Assembly: GCA_002633005.1 (NCBI GenBank)
Contig: NMRA01000538.1
Location: forward strand, 5,679 to 69,678
Direction: 5' to 3'
Length of the DNA: 64,000 nucleotides
DNA from: Phoronis australis
Taxonomy: Eukaryota > Phoronida > Phoronidae
Positions 12,234 to 33,900 of this stretch are shown here, piece after piece (within the stretch, counting starts at the first letter, position 1; each line of letters opens with the position of its first letter). The notes beneath the pieces were generated by a model. It ran no database searches. It had not been told where the DNA came from and saw only the letters and a program-made list of their open reading frames with translations. The position numbers and the translations under genes were made by a program.

Positions 12234-12732
12234 TGCAGCCATAGCACTGCGATACCCCGCATTTCCTGACTAATGCCGTAGGCTTAGGGCGTCCAGTGTT
12301 TTTCCGCAATTTTTGTCCTGTGTAACACTCCCCAGTAGGCCTATGGCGTCGTATTGACAATGCGACTGCCAGAGCTTAGTAGGCACCCGTCGGAGTGGTG
12401 CTCACCCGATGTGATCATAGATAGTCTATGATGTGATGACTATGAACACAAAAAGAATCTGGCGCACATTCCGTAGACTCACAAGATAACCTTACGAAAA
12501 CACAAGGTCACCTCGCGATACAAAGGAAGCGCGTGATCACACGAACGTCGTTTGTGACTCGAGAGCCAACATTGTTCGGCGGTGCTGTGACAAAGACGTA
12601 AACTACGGTTTCTGCTGTGAACTAGCAATGTTTTTATTTCCCAACAGAGTGCAGCACCACCAAACTCAGTAACTGGTTATCGTGCACATTTCAAAGCTAC
12701 TTGAACTCAAATAACCAGCAGTAAACACAACA

Positions 12733-20415
<7,683 letters not shown>

Positions 20416-20717
20416 CAGAAAGTAATATCTTTTTGGCTAGACTATTTGGAGCATCACGGGTTGTTTGTCCAAGTGATACCACGATGTCATACTCTCTTTC
20501 CAATCTGCAGGAATTATTACATTCTGGGATGTAATTGCAGCATCATGTGTTCTCAAAAGACTGTTTGAAATGACTGCTCAACACTCATGGTCTCATTGTT
20601 TTGGAATATTCACATTGGACCACAGAATAATTAAAACTCCTGGCTAATTCAATCAGTAGTTTTCCAAACTGAGACAGCTTTTGTGTAAATACAAATATTT
20701 TAGTGTTGATGTATTAC

Positions 20718-20723
20718 AATAAA
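20718..20723 (+). terminator. POLR2F polyadenylation signal
   Basis: AATAAA about 300 bases after the stop codon, followed by a GT-rich stretch (TTGTTTTGTACACAC), the normal arrangement for 3' end cleavage. Confidence 0.6.
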
Positions 20724-21178
20724 CTTGTTTTGTACACACTGCATGATCTTCAGTTTTTGCAGTTCTTACCGGGGTTGCATGCAATAGCTTGGAATGTTTG
20801 TGGTAACTGATAAATATTGCTACTAGTAAATTGTCCTATAAAGGTTCAACATCTAATTCTTACAGACATATAACATTACTGGATGGGACACAAAAATGTT
20901 TCTCCACTATATGGTGTGTCATGGTAAAATTGTCTTTAAACTTATAGAAGTGGAGTTTATGGCACTGAAAGTTCAAGACATTACAGACCATATTTTAGGG
21001 TTGTAAGTTGAGGAATGCTGGCTTACCGTTCATTTTCAGAAACCTCTTACTACTCCAAGGCTGGGTTACATGACGCAAATGATTGTAGAAGCTTTAACTT
21101 TGCTTTCTAATTCATACAGTAAAATCTTGCCAATTACAGACAAAACAACTAAAATTGGGGTTTCCCAATTGATGACAA

Positions 21179-24100
21179 TGGTTAGCTTAAACTTCATATC
21201 GTTAAATTGCAGGAGGTTAAATCATGAATTGAAAAGGCAGCATTTGTTTTCTTTTTTGAGGAAGGAGGGGGTTGATATTGCCTTTTTACAAGATTCGTAC
21301 AGTACAATAACTAACATTAAGTAATGGGGACATGAGTGGGGAAGTAGAATCTATGCTGCTCATGGGTCAGAGCACAGTAGGGTTGTTGCCATCATGTTTA
21401 ACAACAACTTAAATGTTACAGTTATAGTTAACAGACGTACCGAAGATTCTGATTGTCGTTATTTATGCATTGACGCAGATGTGGATGGTCATAATTATAT
21501 TTTCATAGACGTTTAATTTCCAAATGAAAATAGATCTCAATTAATTTTTTGGACAAGTTAAATAATACTTTCCAAAGATATGTGAATAACGATAATATTT
21601 TTTGTGCTGGTGATTTTAATTGCCCATTTGGAAAAATTGATAAACAAGCAGTCATTGACAAGGTTTTGCAGAGTCTTTCCATCTATTTGACGTTTGGAGA
21701 TTTCAGAATCCAGGCAAAAACAATATACATGGCATAATAGTTCCTACAGATTACAAAGCAGAATTGACTACTGGTTGGTTTCAAAGATCATCTGAATTGC
21801 TCCATTAAAAATGATTATAATTTTTCGGATCATTCGGTAGTCAAACTTCATTGTTCACTTAAAGACTCTGTACCGAGAGGGCCTGGATTATGGAAAATTA
21901 ATAATAGTCTTTTCTAAGATGAAGAATATGTAACTAACTTAAAAATAATTATAAATACCTGTGTTGAAGAGTTTATCTAAGCAATAAACATACCAAATTG
22001 GAAATGGTTAAAATGAAAATAAGGGAATATATTATGAGAAACTCGAAAAGAAAAAAAGAAATTAGAAAATGCTGAGGAAGAGAAATTGATTGAAATTATC
22101 AACAACTTAACAGGAGAACTAAACGATGGTAGAATTGATGATGGAATTGTACAGAATTTGGAAAGAGCCAAGTCCAATTTGCAACCTATACAAACTCATA
22201 GAGTGCGTGGGCAAATGTTAAGAAGTAAAGACCAGTTAATTGAGGAAGGGGAAAGTAGCCCAAAAGTTTTTGCCTCATGGAGAAAAGAAATTTTAAGAAA
22301 AAGTGTATAAGTATCCTTAAAAATAAAGATGGACACTTGATAAGAGATCATGCTGAAATCAGGTCAGAATTGACTCATTATTACTCCTCTGTTTTCACAG
22401 ATTGTCAAATGGAAACACCATCCACTATTATATACCAGATCTATTTAATATCGCCAGTGATGTACCACACAGTGATTTTGAAGAACTGGATGAACCTTTA
22501 AGAAAGGGTGAATTTTATGAAGTTTTAAAAACTTGTAAAAATAATAAGTCTTTAGGAAATGACGGGCTAACTTATGAATTTTATAAATGTTTCTGGCATG
22601 AAGTTAAAAACTCTTTACTTGAAGCTTTTGAATATAGTTTTTCAATGGGGGAATTATGTACGTCACAGAGACAAAGAGCAAAACGCTTCTACCCAAGTCA
22701 AAAGATGATGTCGAGCTCCAGTCCTTGGATAATTGGCGTCCAATATCTCTATTGAATACTGATTACAAAATACTTTAAAAAGTTCTTACAGCTCTTACAG
22801 CCCGTAAAATAATATCATGGGAAAACTGGTTCACCCATGTCAAACAGCTGTTAAAGGACGATAAAAAGGATACAATATTCGTATCATTCATGATATAATT
22901 TCTTATACAAACATTCCTGATGGTCAAGGACACATTTTATTTTTGGACTTTTGCAAGGCGTATGACACAATAAATGGAGACTTTATTTTTCAAGCTTTGA
23001 AGGCTTTTAATTTTAGACAGGGTTTTACACGATGGGTAAAAATAATCTATAACAAATCAACTGCTTGTGTTGTCAATAATGGTTTTACAACAGATTATTT
23101 TCGTTTAGAAAGGGGTATAAGACAGGGTGATTCATTGTCGGGTCCATTATTTTGCCTAGCTATCGAAGTTATGGCCAATTATATACGAAAGTGTAATTTA
23201 ATTAAAGGCATAAATGTTGAGAAAACTGAAGTTAAAATTCTCCAGTATACAGATGACACTACCTTGTTTCTTCATGACAAAAATTCTGGCATGAATTGTC
23301 TAAAATTTTTAGAACATTTTGGTTTACTCTCTGGTCTCCAGCTAAATATTAAGAAATGTGAAGGGTTTTGTTTAGGTCGAGATTTTGAACCACTTTATGG
23401 CTTCAAGTGGACTGGCAAACCAATCAAGAGCCTGTGAATATTTTTAATCATAACAAAAAAGAAAATGATTTTTTAAATTCTGAACTCAAAATTAAGTCCT
23501 TTAAAAAGTCTCTTGATATCTGGAAAGTCGCAATATTTCATTGTTAGGAAGGATCAATGTAATTAAAACATTTGCTGTCTAAATTAATTTATGTGATGAG
23601 CAATTTAGGAATTGACAGCGAACGCTGAGTTAAGATAAATACTATTATAAAAAATGTGTTTGCCAACCACGTAGAATTTAAAAAAATGTGGCTTTAAATA
23701 CCCATGAAAATAGTGGTTTGTCAGTTCCTGATTTAAATATTATGTACAAGTCACTACTAGTTAAGTGGGTTGCGCGTTCCTTAGATGAAAACAATGAAGT
23801 TTTCAAAGTGTTTCCAGGGTATGTTTTCAAAACATATGGAGGTATTTTGATCTTTAAATCAAATTATGATTGTAATTTGCTGTCTCTTGCAAATATTGAT
23901 ACCTTCTATCTTGACATCTTGATTGCTTGGGAAGAAATTAGTGCTCATTTACATAAGGACATAACAATTGTAAACCAAAGTGTGGAATAACAAAAACATA
24001 TTGATTAATATGAGGACTGTATTCTTTAACAGTTTCTTTGAAGCTGGTATTACTTTTGTGAAGGATCTTTTGAATTTTGCAAATAAATTTCTGGCTGGGA

Positions 24101-24930
24101 GGTTTTGAAAAATAGATATACATGTAAGCTTTCAAATTGGATTTATTATGCTGCTTTGAGACGTGCGATTAAGTTGAATGCTGATCTTTTGATTTCAAAG
24201 TACATACATCCCCAGTCAAGCCAGATTACTAATGTGTTTTCTAGAAATATTTTGCTTTCCAAAATAGTTTCGCCTCCTGATATAGAGTACAGTTTAACTT
24301 ATATTTACTCTATACAACGAATTAAACAAATTTATGTTCTTCCACGCAAACTCTTGTTACCTCCTTATGTTAAAACCTTTAAGTACTTCTATATTCATAG
24401 AAAAGTGTTTACAAAGCTTATTTTGAAAAAGATGAACTTAGTAAGTGATGACAAGTGTGCATCTTGTGGAACTGTTGAAACTTTTAACCATATGTTTGTG
24501 AAATGTGGTTCTGTGAAAACTTTGTGGTGTGAAATTCAGAAACTTTTAATTTACGTAACTGCACAACACGATTTAATCTTAGATAGAAATGTTATTTTGA
24601 CAGCATATTTTGGATATAATTTTGAAGATATCAATACCATATTAACTATTTGTCAGTATTTCAGTCATAAATGTTCTAGAAACCAGATTATTCCTAGATA
24701 TTTACAATTTCAATGTTTCTTGTATAATTATTGTAAAGTAAGGAATATACAACCCCGCAAAACTGCCTTTTGGGAAACTATCAATGCCTATTTATTTTAG
24801 ACCAACCGTGGATTTCTATTATTTAGATATGTGTGTGTGCGTGTGTGTTTGCCTGTGTTTCATTTGCAAAGATCTTATTGTTTGTAAATATTAGTGTATT
24901 TAGAAATAAAATGTATTTAAAAAAGACTAA
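21179..24930 (+). pseudogene. L1/Tx1-like LINE, ORF2 remnant
   Basis: Broken ORF2 in the order endonuclease, reverse transcriptase, cysteine knuckle. The endonuclease shows FISLNCRRLN, DIAFLQDSY, FCAGDFNCPFG and FSDHSVVKL with GPGLWKINNS. The reverse transcriptase shows GNDGLTYEFYKCFW, FLDFCKAYDTING, RLERGIRQGDSLSGPLF and QYTDDTTLFL, where YTDD replaces the usual YADD. The C-terminal knuckle is CASC ... HMFVKC at about 24457-24510. Many stops and frameshifts interrupt it. An A-rich 3' end follows at about 24903-24925. It lies just downstream of POLR2F in the same orientation. Confidence 0.88.
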
Positions 24931-27900
24931 AAGTACGCGTTGATTCAACGCGTAGAAAGGTATTGACTCGCTTTTTGGAGCTTCTTAATACTTAACCCTT
25001 GATATGTGCCTGGCGGTAATGTTAACACATTTTGGATTTGAAAAGCAGCCAACAAAAGTGCGCTTTGGATAAGAGCATAACGAGGATCGTTTAAGAACCG
25101 AAAGTACGCGATGATTACTGAGCAAAACTTGATTAAGCAAAACTAAAGGTTGATTTAACACGTTTCTACGCACAGAAAGGTACTGGTTTAAGAACCCTTT
25201 GGCGCTTCAGAGCTGCCAGCCTAGGTCGTCTTCGCAGCAAAATAGATTAACGTGTAAAACCCGGCCGCGTTACGAACTGACAGGCTTGGAATTCCATAAC
25301 TATCGCGTCTTACGGCTGAACAGAGCAGGATGTCTGAAAAGCCAATTATTTTGCTCTATGATTTGTGACTTTTCAACCGAAGGCAAGTTTGAAACTAGAA
25401 TTAAAAAACTGGGAAAACGGATACCGGAGTCTGAAGAGTGAAGAAAACGCCATTCAGGTAAGTCAAAACGTTGAATGCCCATTCACACAACAACGCGTGT
25501 TGTCACGATAACCGCTATCAGCACGACAGCCTATTTATTGTTGGCCCCTGGTGACTGGGTTCAAAGTTGCTGGACCTGTGTTTGGCGAATAGAACGGTTA
25601 AAATTCAACTTAAACCGAACTTTTTTATGTTCATACATCCAAACGAAATGTGATCTTTAATCCATGCACAGAGTATTGAAAAAAGAAGGCGAAGGATTCC
25701 ACGCATTGATGATATCTGCCCTGTTCTACGTAATTGGGGGCATATTATGTATATTGCCCGAAATTAAAAACGTTACGCCCGTAGGTGGATTTAGGGTGGT
25801 CGCGACTAAGAAAATCATTTCAAAGTTTGCACAAACACTTTGCCTTGGATAATTGCAGTTGGTGCGGTCCAGCTGTGAGTACAGCAGGGAAGAGTTCAGT
25901 GGTTGTCTCGTGGCGAGAAAAAATAGTCAAACTCACGTTCGCATTTAAAATACACGGTAATATCGTGTAATCTCGCGACGTCTAGCTTGCTTTTCTAGTG
26001 AGGTTCTAGCGTTCTTGAACTCTACATAGGTTGACAAAAATCAGGTATTTGGGAAAAGAATGATATCGACTTCAACGAATTTCAACCTGCTGCAAAATTC
26101 GTTGACAATTATAACTTTTTGGAACTCATTGTTTTGGTATTTCAGTGCTACGAGTTAACGTGCGTGGTTAGAGGATTGGACCTGAGTTTGGGGAATAACA
26201 CACCTAAAATTCTAATTTAACCTAATTCTTCATAGTATGTTACATCGTAACGAATTGTGATTTTTGTTGTAGGTACAAAAATACCGAAAACCGCGTGTCC
26301 TTGCTATCTATAACAGTAACCGGCGGTGGGCATGGCCGTACCCGGAAACACTGATCCGCGATTAGTTAGAAAATGCAAGGACGCGCAGCTTTGGAGCGGA
26401 TTCCTTGTGCCGGATGTAAGATCACGATCCGTGTCGATGTATTACAATTGGCAGAAATATTTTATGAATTAGGACGCAAAGTTTATTTTCATAGACGCCT
26501 AAACATTCAACTCAGACGGCAATGAACTCCGCTTGACATGATGAGACATCTCCATCATCAACATATGTTGAAGTGCAATATTTTCTTTTCAATAAGAAGT
26601 ATTACGGCGATTCTAAAGTGCACGTGGACAGTAGTCGTATCGTGGGCATCCGATCATAGAAACCTGGTGGGAGTCCAAACAATTTTGAGAATTTAGGCGC
26701 GATAACGTGACAGTCTGTTGCATTCTGGTGGTATTCCACTGACGGTTCTGGGATTCTGTGTGCAGGGGATGATAACCGAAACTTTCGATGTAAATTATCC
26801 TCATAAGCCCGGTCGTGTCCGAAGGAGGAAGGTGGCTGCGGGTCTCGATAATGCTCCCCCCCCCCTAAATCCGGGCACGTGCATGTATGGTTTTAGAAAA
26901 TTCGAAGAAACACGTTTGCCACCTTCAATACTGTCTTTGCAGCCCTTGAAATGTGACGGTAAACCTTACAGACAACCCAAAATACTTGGGTCTCAGTATG
27001 ATGCACCCAACCAGCGTCGTTAAAATGCAGTTTGTTTCCTCTGGGAAATTTGAATGAAACATACCTTTCTACTATATTTCATTAATATTTCATGCTGAGC
27101 ATTTCCCACTGGCGTCTCAATGGGATGTTACCTTGTTGTCACGGATGAAATCAATCAATATTTGATGATGAAAATTGGTCATCAATTTGCACAGATTTCG
27201 CAAAATTCTATGTCAGTTAACTTTGGTTGGAAACCTTTTCATAGTAATCGCCGATTTACAGTATACTCACAAAAACAGATTTACAGTTTCATAGGTCTCA
27301 TAATTTCAAGAAATCAACCCTTTATATAAAATAGCCCTCAAAATGCGGCTGTTAAAGGGTCGTGTTTTCATGACAAACACCCCTAAAATCTTTGTTTTTT
27401 TGGTTTACAGACTGTTGGTGGAAGTCTGTCCATGCGATTAAAACGTCCACACTAATTTTTGTGAGAGCAACGTCTAGTACAGAGTACTCAACTTTGTCCT
27501 GTAAGGAAATTTCCAGAAAAAACCCAAAATTCACGATTTTTGAAATAAATCCGAAGGAAAAACTCAGTGGTTACCACAGAGTTTCTAATTACTCTCCCAC
27601 TTATGATAAATGCACGCATGCGCTCACAGAAATGTAGTTGCTTGAGGTCAAAGGTTGCAACTTCTACATAAAGGGAAATGTGCTACGTCTATGTCTTGCC
27701 ATACCGAACAAGGATACATGCTTTGTCTTGTTGAAGAAAAATCGACGAAGAGGCGAGCAGTTGACAGATCGTTTTTTTTTTTAATTTGAGACTAAAAGAA
27801 AATGCTTTGATAACAACAGAAATTAAAAATCGTCACGATCAAACCCTAAAAATACCTGGTGAGCAGATTGAATTGTTTCTTTGGCGAAGAACCACTTTCA

Positions 27901-29743
27901 TTTTTGCAATTTAGTCTGTTTATCGCGTTCCATACCTCTTTACTACCTCTTGAAAGGAGTCCAGGTTTGGAAGTGTTGACCAATCCCTCCCCCACCAAAA
28001 AAAATCCCACTTTGACGCTTTTGTTCCTGCCAATAGCGTGAATGGTCTCAGTGGGGAAGCCGACCATTGGAAATGGTTTGTGTGATTCAGTAACATTGTT
28101 TATAATTTGCGTTTCAGGTTATGACTACAGAAAGAGGAAAATTCGCAGAAGTGTTTCCTCGAGAACAAACATGTAAAAACAAAAATGTAGAAGATCTACA
28201 ATTTTTTAAGTGAAATCTTCCGCTGAGTGGGGATGAACAAATCAGTTCAACTTCGCGCCCCCTTCCTATCCACCTCCCCTCCCCCCTATGATCCGGATGT
28301 ACCCAATTTTGTTCCGTACCCTCACGCATAACACAGATGGGGTCAATCCCCGGAGAGGCTGCCATCAGAACAAATTTTCAACAAAATTTTACGGAGAGTG
28401 AACATGAAACCTTAGTGCCAGCCCACATGCATGGTTGGGTGTTGGACTGTCTGCCAATTGCAGGTGTGGAAATACGAGTTGGATGAACTAGAGTAACCGC
28501 TGGTCAGCTCAAATGATTCACTTGAAACAAATAGCTCAGCTCGTACCTTTCCGTCTACTCTGGCCCTAAGGGCAAGATTTTCTTTATTATGGTCCAGTTT
28601 GAGGAAAAATCTTTATTAAGGTATAAATTTTGAAAGGTGAGATTCCGGGGTGCCTGGTAGGCTGCCTTTGGGGCTGTTTCGAAACCCTTTTCAAAACACG
28701 GGTACCACAGTCTCTTGTGGCTGGGGACCAATGATACATCGGGTGTCCCAACAATGTACTTAGCTTTAGTACAACGCCGGGAGTACAAATTCATTTCTGT
28801 GGATCAGATTCCGCGCCCGTGGCTACTGCACGGCTCCATCTTGTTTTGAAAGTGTGTACGTGATCTATCACGTGCTATGAATGCGCGGGAATGGTAAACA
28901 AACAACACAGTTTTGGCGAATGAAAATTTATTATTTATCTGTTCATTTTATTTATCGTACACGATACATAAACATGTAAATCTCTAACCAACAAATTCAT
29001 TGTTTGTCAAAATAGAATATTACGGTATAAAGAATTTCCGAATGTATGCTCGCAGATTCTGGATAAGCAACTGGGGGAACATGAGAGGCGAGACGCTCCA
29101 CAGGGTGTGAGGGTCCAGCCAAGAATTTTCCAAATTTATTCGTGTGTTTTGATTCATTCTAGAGGTACCTATTACGGTCAGTCTTTTCGACATGTGCAAG
29201 TTCCTTACAAACATCTTTTAGTAAGGATCTTCAAAAGAAATATCATTTTTATGATACTAAGCGAAAAAGTATTGAATTTCCCATTTTATCGCTATGAAAC
29301 GATCGAAAATATTTCTTTTCTGTTTTCAAAAATAGTAGTTTTCGACTAAAATTATATCCTTTCGATAGCGGTCTATCCTATTGCGTTTTTCAATTCGATC
29401 ATATTTAGTTGTCAGGGCCGACTGCTGTGCTATGCACGAATTTGCTCATGTAAATTTGGAACCTTATCTCCTTCCCGTCGTGAATAGTTGACAGCACTGG
29501 ACTAAGGATAAATCAAGCACTAGTAGTTGACAAATGTTCGCTTGCATTTTCTCTCTTCTCCATGCTCCGCGGTTCTTCTTTTCTCGACAGCTCCCGGACC
29601 TACGCCTTTGGCGGTTTTCACGGTTTAGCCCTGCCGCCTGAAAATTATTGGAGGGCACATACTTCCACCAACCCCCCNCCCCCCCCCCCCCGCCGCTACT
29701 TACAACGCTATAGCTCTACTATTCACAAACATTTGAGACGAGT
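24931..29743. other. Long stretch with little recognisable content
   Basis: No gene, RNA gene or domain recognised. Short motifs repeat near the start (AAAGTACGCG with GATT at about 24930 and 25100; palindrome ACGCGTTGATTCAACGCGT). About 27685-27745 is a reverse-strand copy of the repeat at 57584-57640. Open frames such as 26718-27023 and 27120-27329 look incidental. Confidence 0.5.
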
Positions 29744-29752
29744 TATATAAAA
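29744..29752 (+). promoter_or_regulatory. TATA box of the PAN-fibrinogen gene
   Basis: TATATAAAA about 105 bases upstream of the start codon, which would leave a 5' leader of roughly 80 bases. It follows a C-rich run holding a single N (29678). Confidence 0.5.
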
Positions 29753-29855
29753 TGCATTGATTGGTCAGCGCAAGCAATCTGACAAAAGGACCACTAGGCA
29801 GATACAACGGAAAATTTCACCTACATCTTATCGCCTTTGACTGAAAACCCCTATA

Positions 29856-30198
29856 ATGATGATGTTGCCCGTTCAATCGTCTCAGTTTCAAGTTGTCGTT
29901 TTCGTGGCTGCCGTCCTGTTTTTTGATCAAGTTGTGGGCAAAGAAGATAGTGTGCATTCCATATATAGCAAGCGAGCTGAGAACACACGCGCGGATGGCT
30001 CAAATACCGTCGTAGTTCCTTACCCTGTCATTTGCGTGTTCAAGTGTGCTGCGGAATGTTCTCGCGATGAATCGTGCAATGCCTTTGCTTATAACCAATG
30101 TGAGAAACTGTGTCACAAATACGGTATTAACGACAGTTTGTCAGAAACTTTGGTGACTGCCAATGGCTGGGCGTACTACAAACAAGACTTCATCCCAG
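29856..30198 (+). CDS. PAN-fibrinogen gene exon 1: signal peptide and PAN/apple domain
   Basis: Codes for the whole leader and PAN domain in one exon, ending FIPG with donor CAG|GTAAAT. Start is the first of three consecutive ATG codons. The PAN fold is supported by the spacing C-x3-C-x3-C-x5-C-x7-C-x3-C and by the aromatic end GWAYYKQDF. Confidence 0.88.
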
Positions 30199-30895
30199 GT
30201 AAATACACAAAACGCAGTACTGAGAGTGGCGTAGATGAAATAATATCTCACAAGACATTATTCCAAGCTGAATAATGTCGAGTGGGATATTATTTCGTCT
30301 ACGCCACTCAAGGTACGTTTTGTATTTATCCCATACGCTTCGAACTCTTAGTTTCTTTTATTTTTCGGCAAATTTTGAAAATATTTCACCCAGACTGTTC
30401 ACGTAGCGGATCACAACCTAAAGTGTGTGTACTTGCGCGTTACGTTCCAAATAATCCCTTCTTCTTACAGAAAACATTATGAAACGTAAAGGTTACTACT
30501 TGAGAATAAATAACAAAGATGAAAACAACGGCAAGTGTGCATTGAACTTGTAACATTTTCTGAAAATAATAATCAACAACAAAATTTAAGACAGAAGTGT
30601 TATATATAATTGCATGTTGAGTGTTATTTATACCGCTACAACTTTATTATTTAAACTATTTTGGGAAAATTTGATGATCGAGCCGGCTGACGACGTTGTA
30701 TCGACATTGACCTAGCTTTAGAGCTTTCAATGTCAGAAGGCACTGTTAAAATAGTTCCGGGAATGCAATACGGAAAACAAGACCACATGGCCGTATTTCA
30801 TTCAACTTATTCATCGCGCATGGGATGAAGATTTCTCCCACTTGTACTATAGAAGAAAGGCCATATTTGGCACCAAAAACGATTCTCAAGGTCTA

Positions 30896-30984
<89 letters not shown>

Positions 30985-33900
30985 GCATATGTGGTACGGA
31001 AAATGACACCTTAATATTGTATCGAATGAGGCGTGGTTTTCAACATCACGTCATTGCACAAAAGGTGTCTTTTTGAAGGCTAACTTCATCACTGACTTTC
31101 AATACACCTTATTTCCACTTAAGAGCGTGCACACTGAGCATGCTGACCACTGGTTATCACGTAACGTTTTTTGCGTATGGCAGGTCAGCCATTTTGCTTT
31201 GTAGAGCGGAGTGTCATGGACCGTGCAAGCCGGTGTGCCAAAAGGCGCTGACTTCGAAATCGTTAGGTCGATTTTGATTAAATGGGCATTGAAATGCTCT
31301 TACTCTTTCCAGTGATATCACTTGCGTATATTTTTAAAGTAACATGGAAATAGTCTTTTGAATTAAGGACTTAAAGCCCCTCTCTCCTTCCCTCCCTTTC
31401 TCTCTATGACTATATGATATAGTATAACACTTTTGAGTTCTGAAAAGCTACATACTGACCTCAGTGAAAGTCAGTAATAGCGGAGTTGCAACGCCGCCAT
31501 ATTGGAAATGGGTCAGAATGTTGCATTGTGGTTAAGCCGGTAAACAAGTACGTCCGCAAGCGTGGGGGCGAACCGGTCACAGGGAGGTTATACGTGTTGT
31601 GGGCCTGGCTGCTGTAATACCAGTTAGCTAAATGAAGAATATAGTTACTACCTGTTTCCCAAGGATCAAGAACTGCGTTAAACATCGGTCAGACATACCG
31701 GTAGAGCTGGTAGCAAAGGCCGAATTAGTGAATTCTTTCCGACTTCGTATCATTAAAGTATGCAGCGCTCACTTTGAGGGCGGCAAGAAAACGTATCTTG
31801 GAAACTGCCCAACAATATTTCCCTTGAAAGAAACAGTAACAAATACTCCACGGCGGATGGTAGTGAAAAAAACTTGTTTACGCTTGACCAGAACCAAGCC
31901 AACATGAGCAATTTTGAGGATAAGGCCTCTGCACAATCACCTGTTCTGGGTCGACTCACTTAAAGGAGAATGCCACCCGATTTAATTAGTCATTTTTACC
32001 GTCTTAATCGGTCTATATCTACATTGCTTCTTCGACCTCACCTTGCCGAGAGGTGTCGCGTTAACAAGTGAGGAAGATGAGAAACGACGCAGCGACGTCA
32101 GTGGTTCGTCTGTAGAGTGAATGCCGCTATATTGCGGTGCATCGTTCCCGCTTGTCCGAACTATTAAGCTTCGAAGAAAGCGGGTATATCGTTTTTTCGA
32201 CTTCCTCGAGAGCTCGAAATGCTTAGGAAGTGGTTCGCTGTAGTGAAAAATGAAAGGTACGATATTAATAGCAAATATGAGGCCGTGAAACATCTCCGTG
32301 CCTGTGGCCGGCATTTCGTCGACAGTAATTTTCCTGACGAATTCCGGCTTACCAAAGAACTATCCATACGTTCCGTTGCCTGTGCATGTTCACGGCGCCC
32401 CTCTAGTATTTCTTGGTCAGTGTATTCCGGTTCGAACTGATAGCCTTTGAAATCTAACGATCCGACCCGTGAAGTCTTCGTCTGATGAGTCTCGACTAAA
32501 TCGGGATTGGCGCCGGACGAGTTGCCATGTAGACGTTTATTTTCTGCGTTCTGTTTCAAAATGAATTATTCTCATCCTAACCAATACTTATATAAAACTG
32601 AAACAAAAATACCAGTCTGTCTCATTAGATACAATTTGTTATGCTTTTGCAGTATTCGTGAGTGCAAATGTTGAGAAGCCAGCAATGAATAAACCACTGC
32701 GCTGCCGGCAATAAAGGTAATTGACGGGGCCCCGAGGCTGTGTGAGCGCATGCTAATTCAGTGTTTACTGACAGAAACTGTTGTGAAACAATTACTAGAT
32801 TTCGTATGCTATGGTCAAATGTTAGGGGAATCTTTATTTAGAAATAAAAATACATTATTCAAATCATTGTTACTATACAACATGGGCGGTGCAGCACTGA
32901 AAAAAGTTGGGGCTAAAGCCTGCTCAGCCCCCCTGTGGTGCACCGCCTATAGACCATGTGCGGCGTAGCACTGAAAAAGTGGGGGCTATAGCCCCCCAGC
33001 CCCCTATGGTGCTCCGCCAATGTACAACCTTTGCCCTGACGGTCTGTGGAAGGGGAACCTGATTTCGCGGCACCCGACAAGTAAATAGATTTTTAGTTTC
33101 GTGGCTAATTCATATGAATAATTACGTGCACATTATTTCTTTGGCTCACTATTATAGTCTTTTCGTGGCTGGAGGTTTAGTCTCCAACTAAAGTTGGTTT
33201 ATGTTCGTGCCAGTCCCGGCGGCCGCGACGGGCCTGATCGGGTTCCGAGCCACTGGCCGGGATAGTCAGTCCGGTCGCGACGGGCCTGATTGTGTTTCGA
33301 GCCACTGGCCGGGATAACAAGCGTTTTTGTGTTTAGAACTCAAAAATCACAAGTATAAACAACACAGATCTAGGTTCTCCTGTCTGTATTTCACGGAAGA
33401 ATACGGGAGAGTGGGGTAAAACAGCACCCTTAACTTTAAAGATCCATTACCCAAAAAGTATACAATGTATGTACAATGAATTAATCATGTTCAAAGAGCT
33501 TACCTTGTAGTTTATGAAAAACATAATTTGTAGAATTAAAATTGCACCGTCTTGGCCCAAAACAAATTTGACTTTTTAAGGGGTGCTGGGCCGTTTTACC
33601 CTACCTTGCGGTTAAGACGGTCAGTGCATCTGGGTAAAATGGCCCTGCTACTACGAACACAGATTAAATGTAATCATCGATTTATACAACGAAATTTCAT
33701 AACAAAAGTCTTTTTCTTCTTTATTTTTAAATCATACATTATACAATATACGTTCTTAGCTTTTAAAAACTTAACATGACGAAACTGACAGTTGACATTT
33801 AATGTAGCAACTAAAAATAAATTTTCCACCACGAGCAGTCGCTAGAGGCAGAGGTCACAGACGTAATCTTCGTTTTCGCTATCTACCCAGGCACATTGGT

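Noticed and set aside
30825-31076. Reading frame with [12 protein letters not shown] repeats
   Set aside because: Entirely produced by the TA and TATGTA microsatellite.
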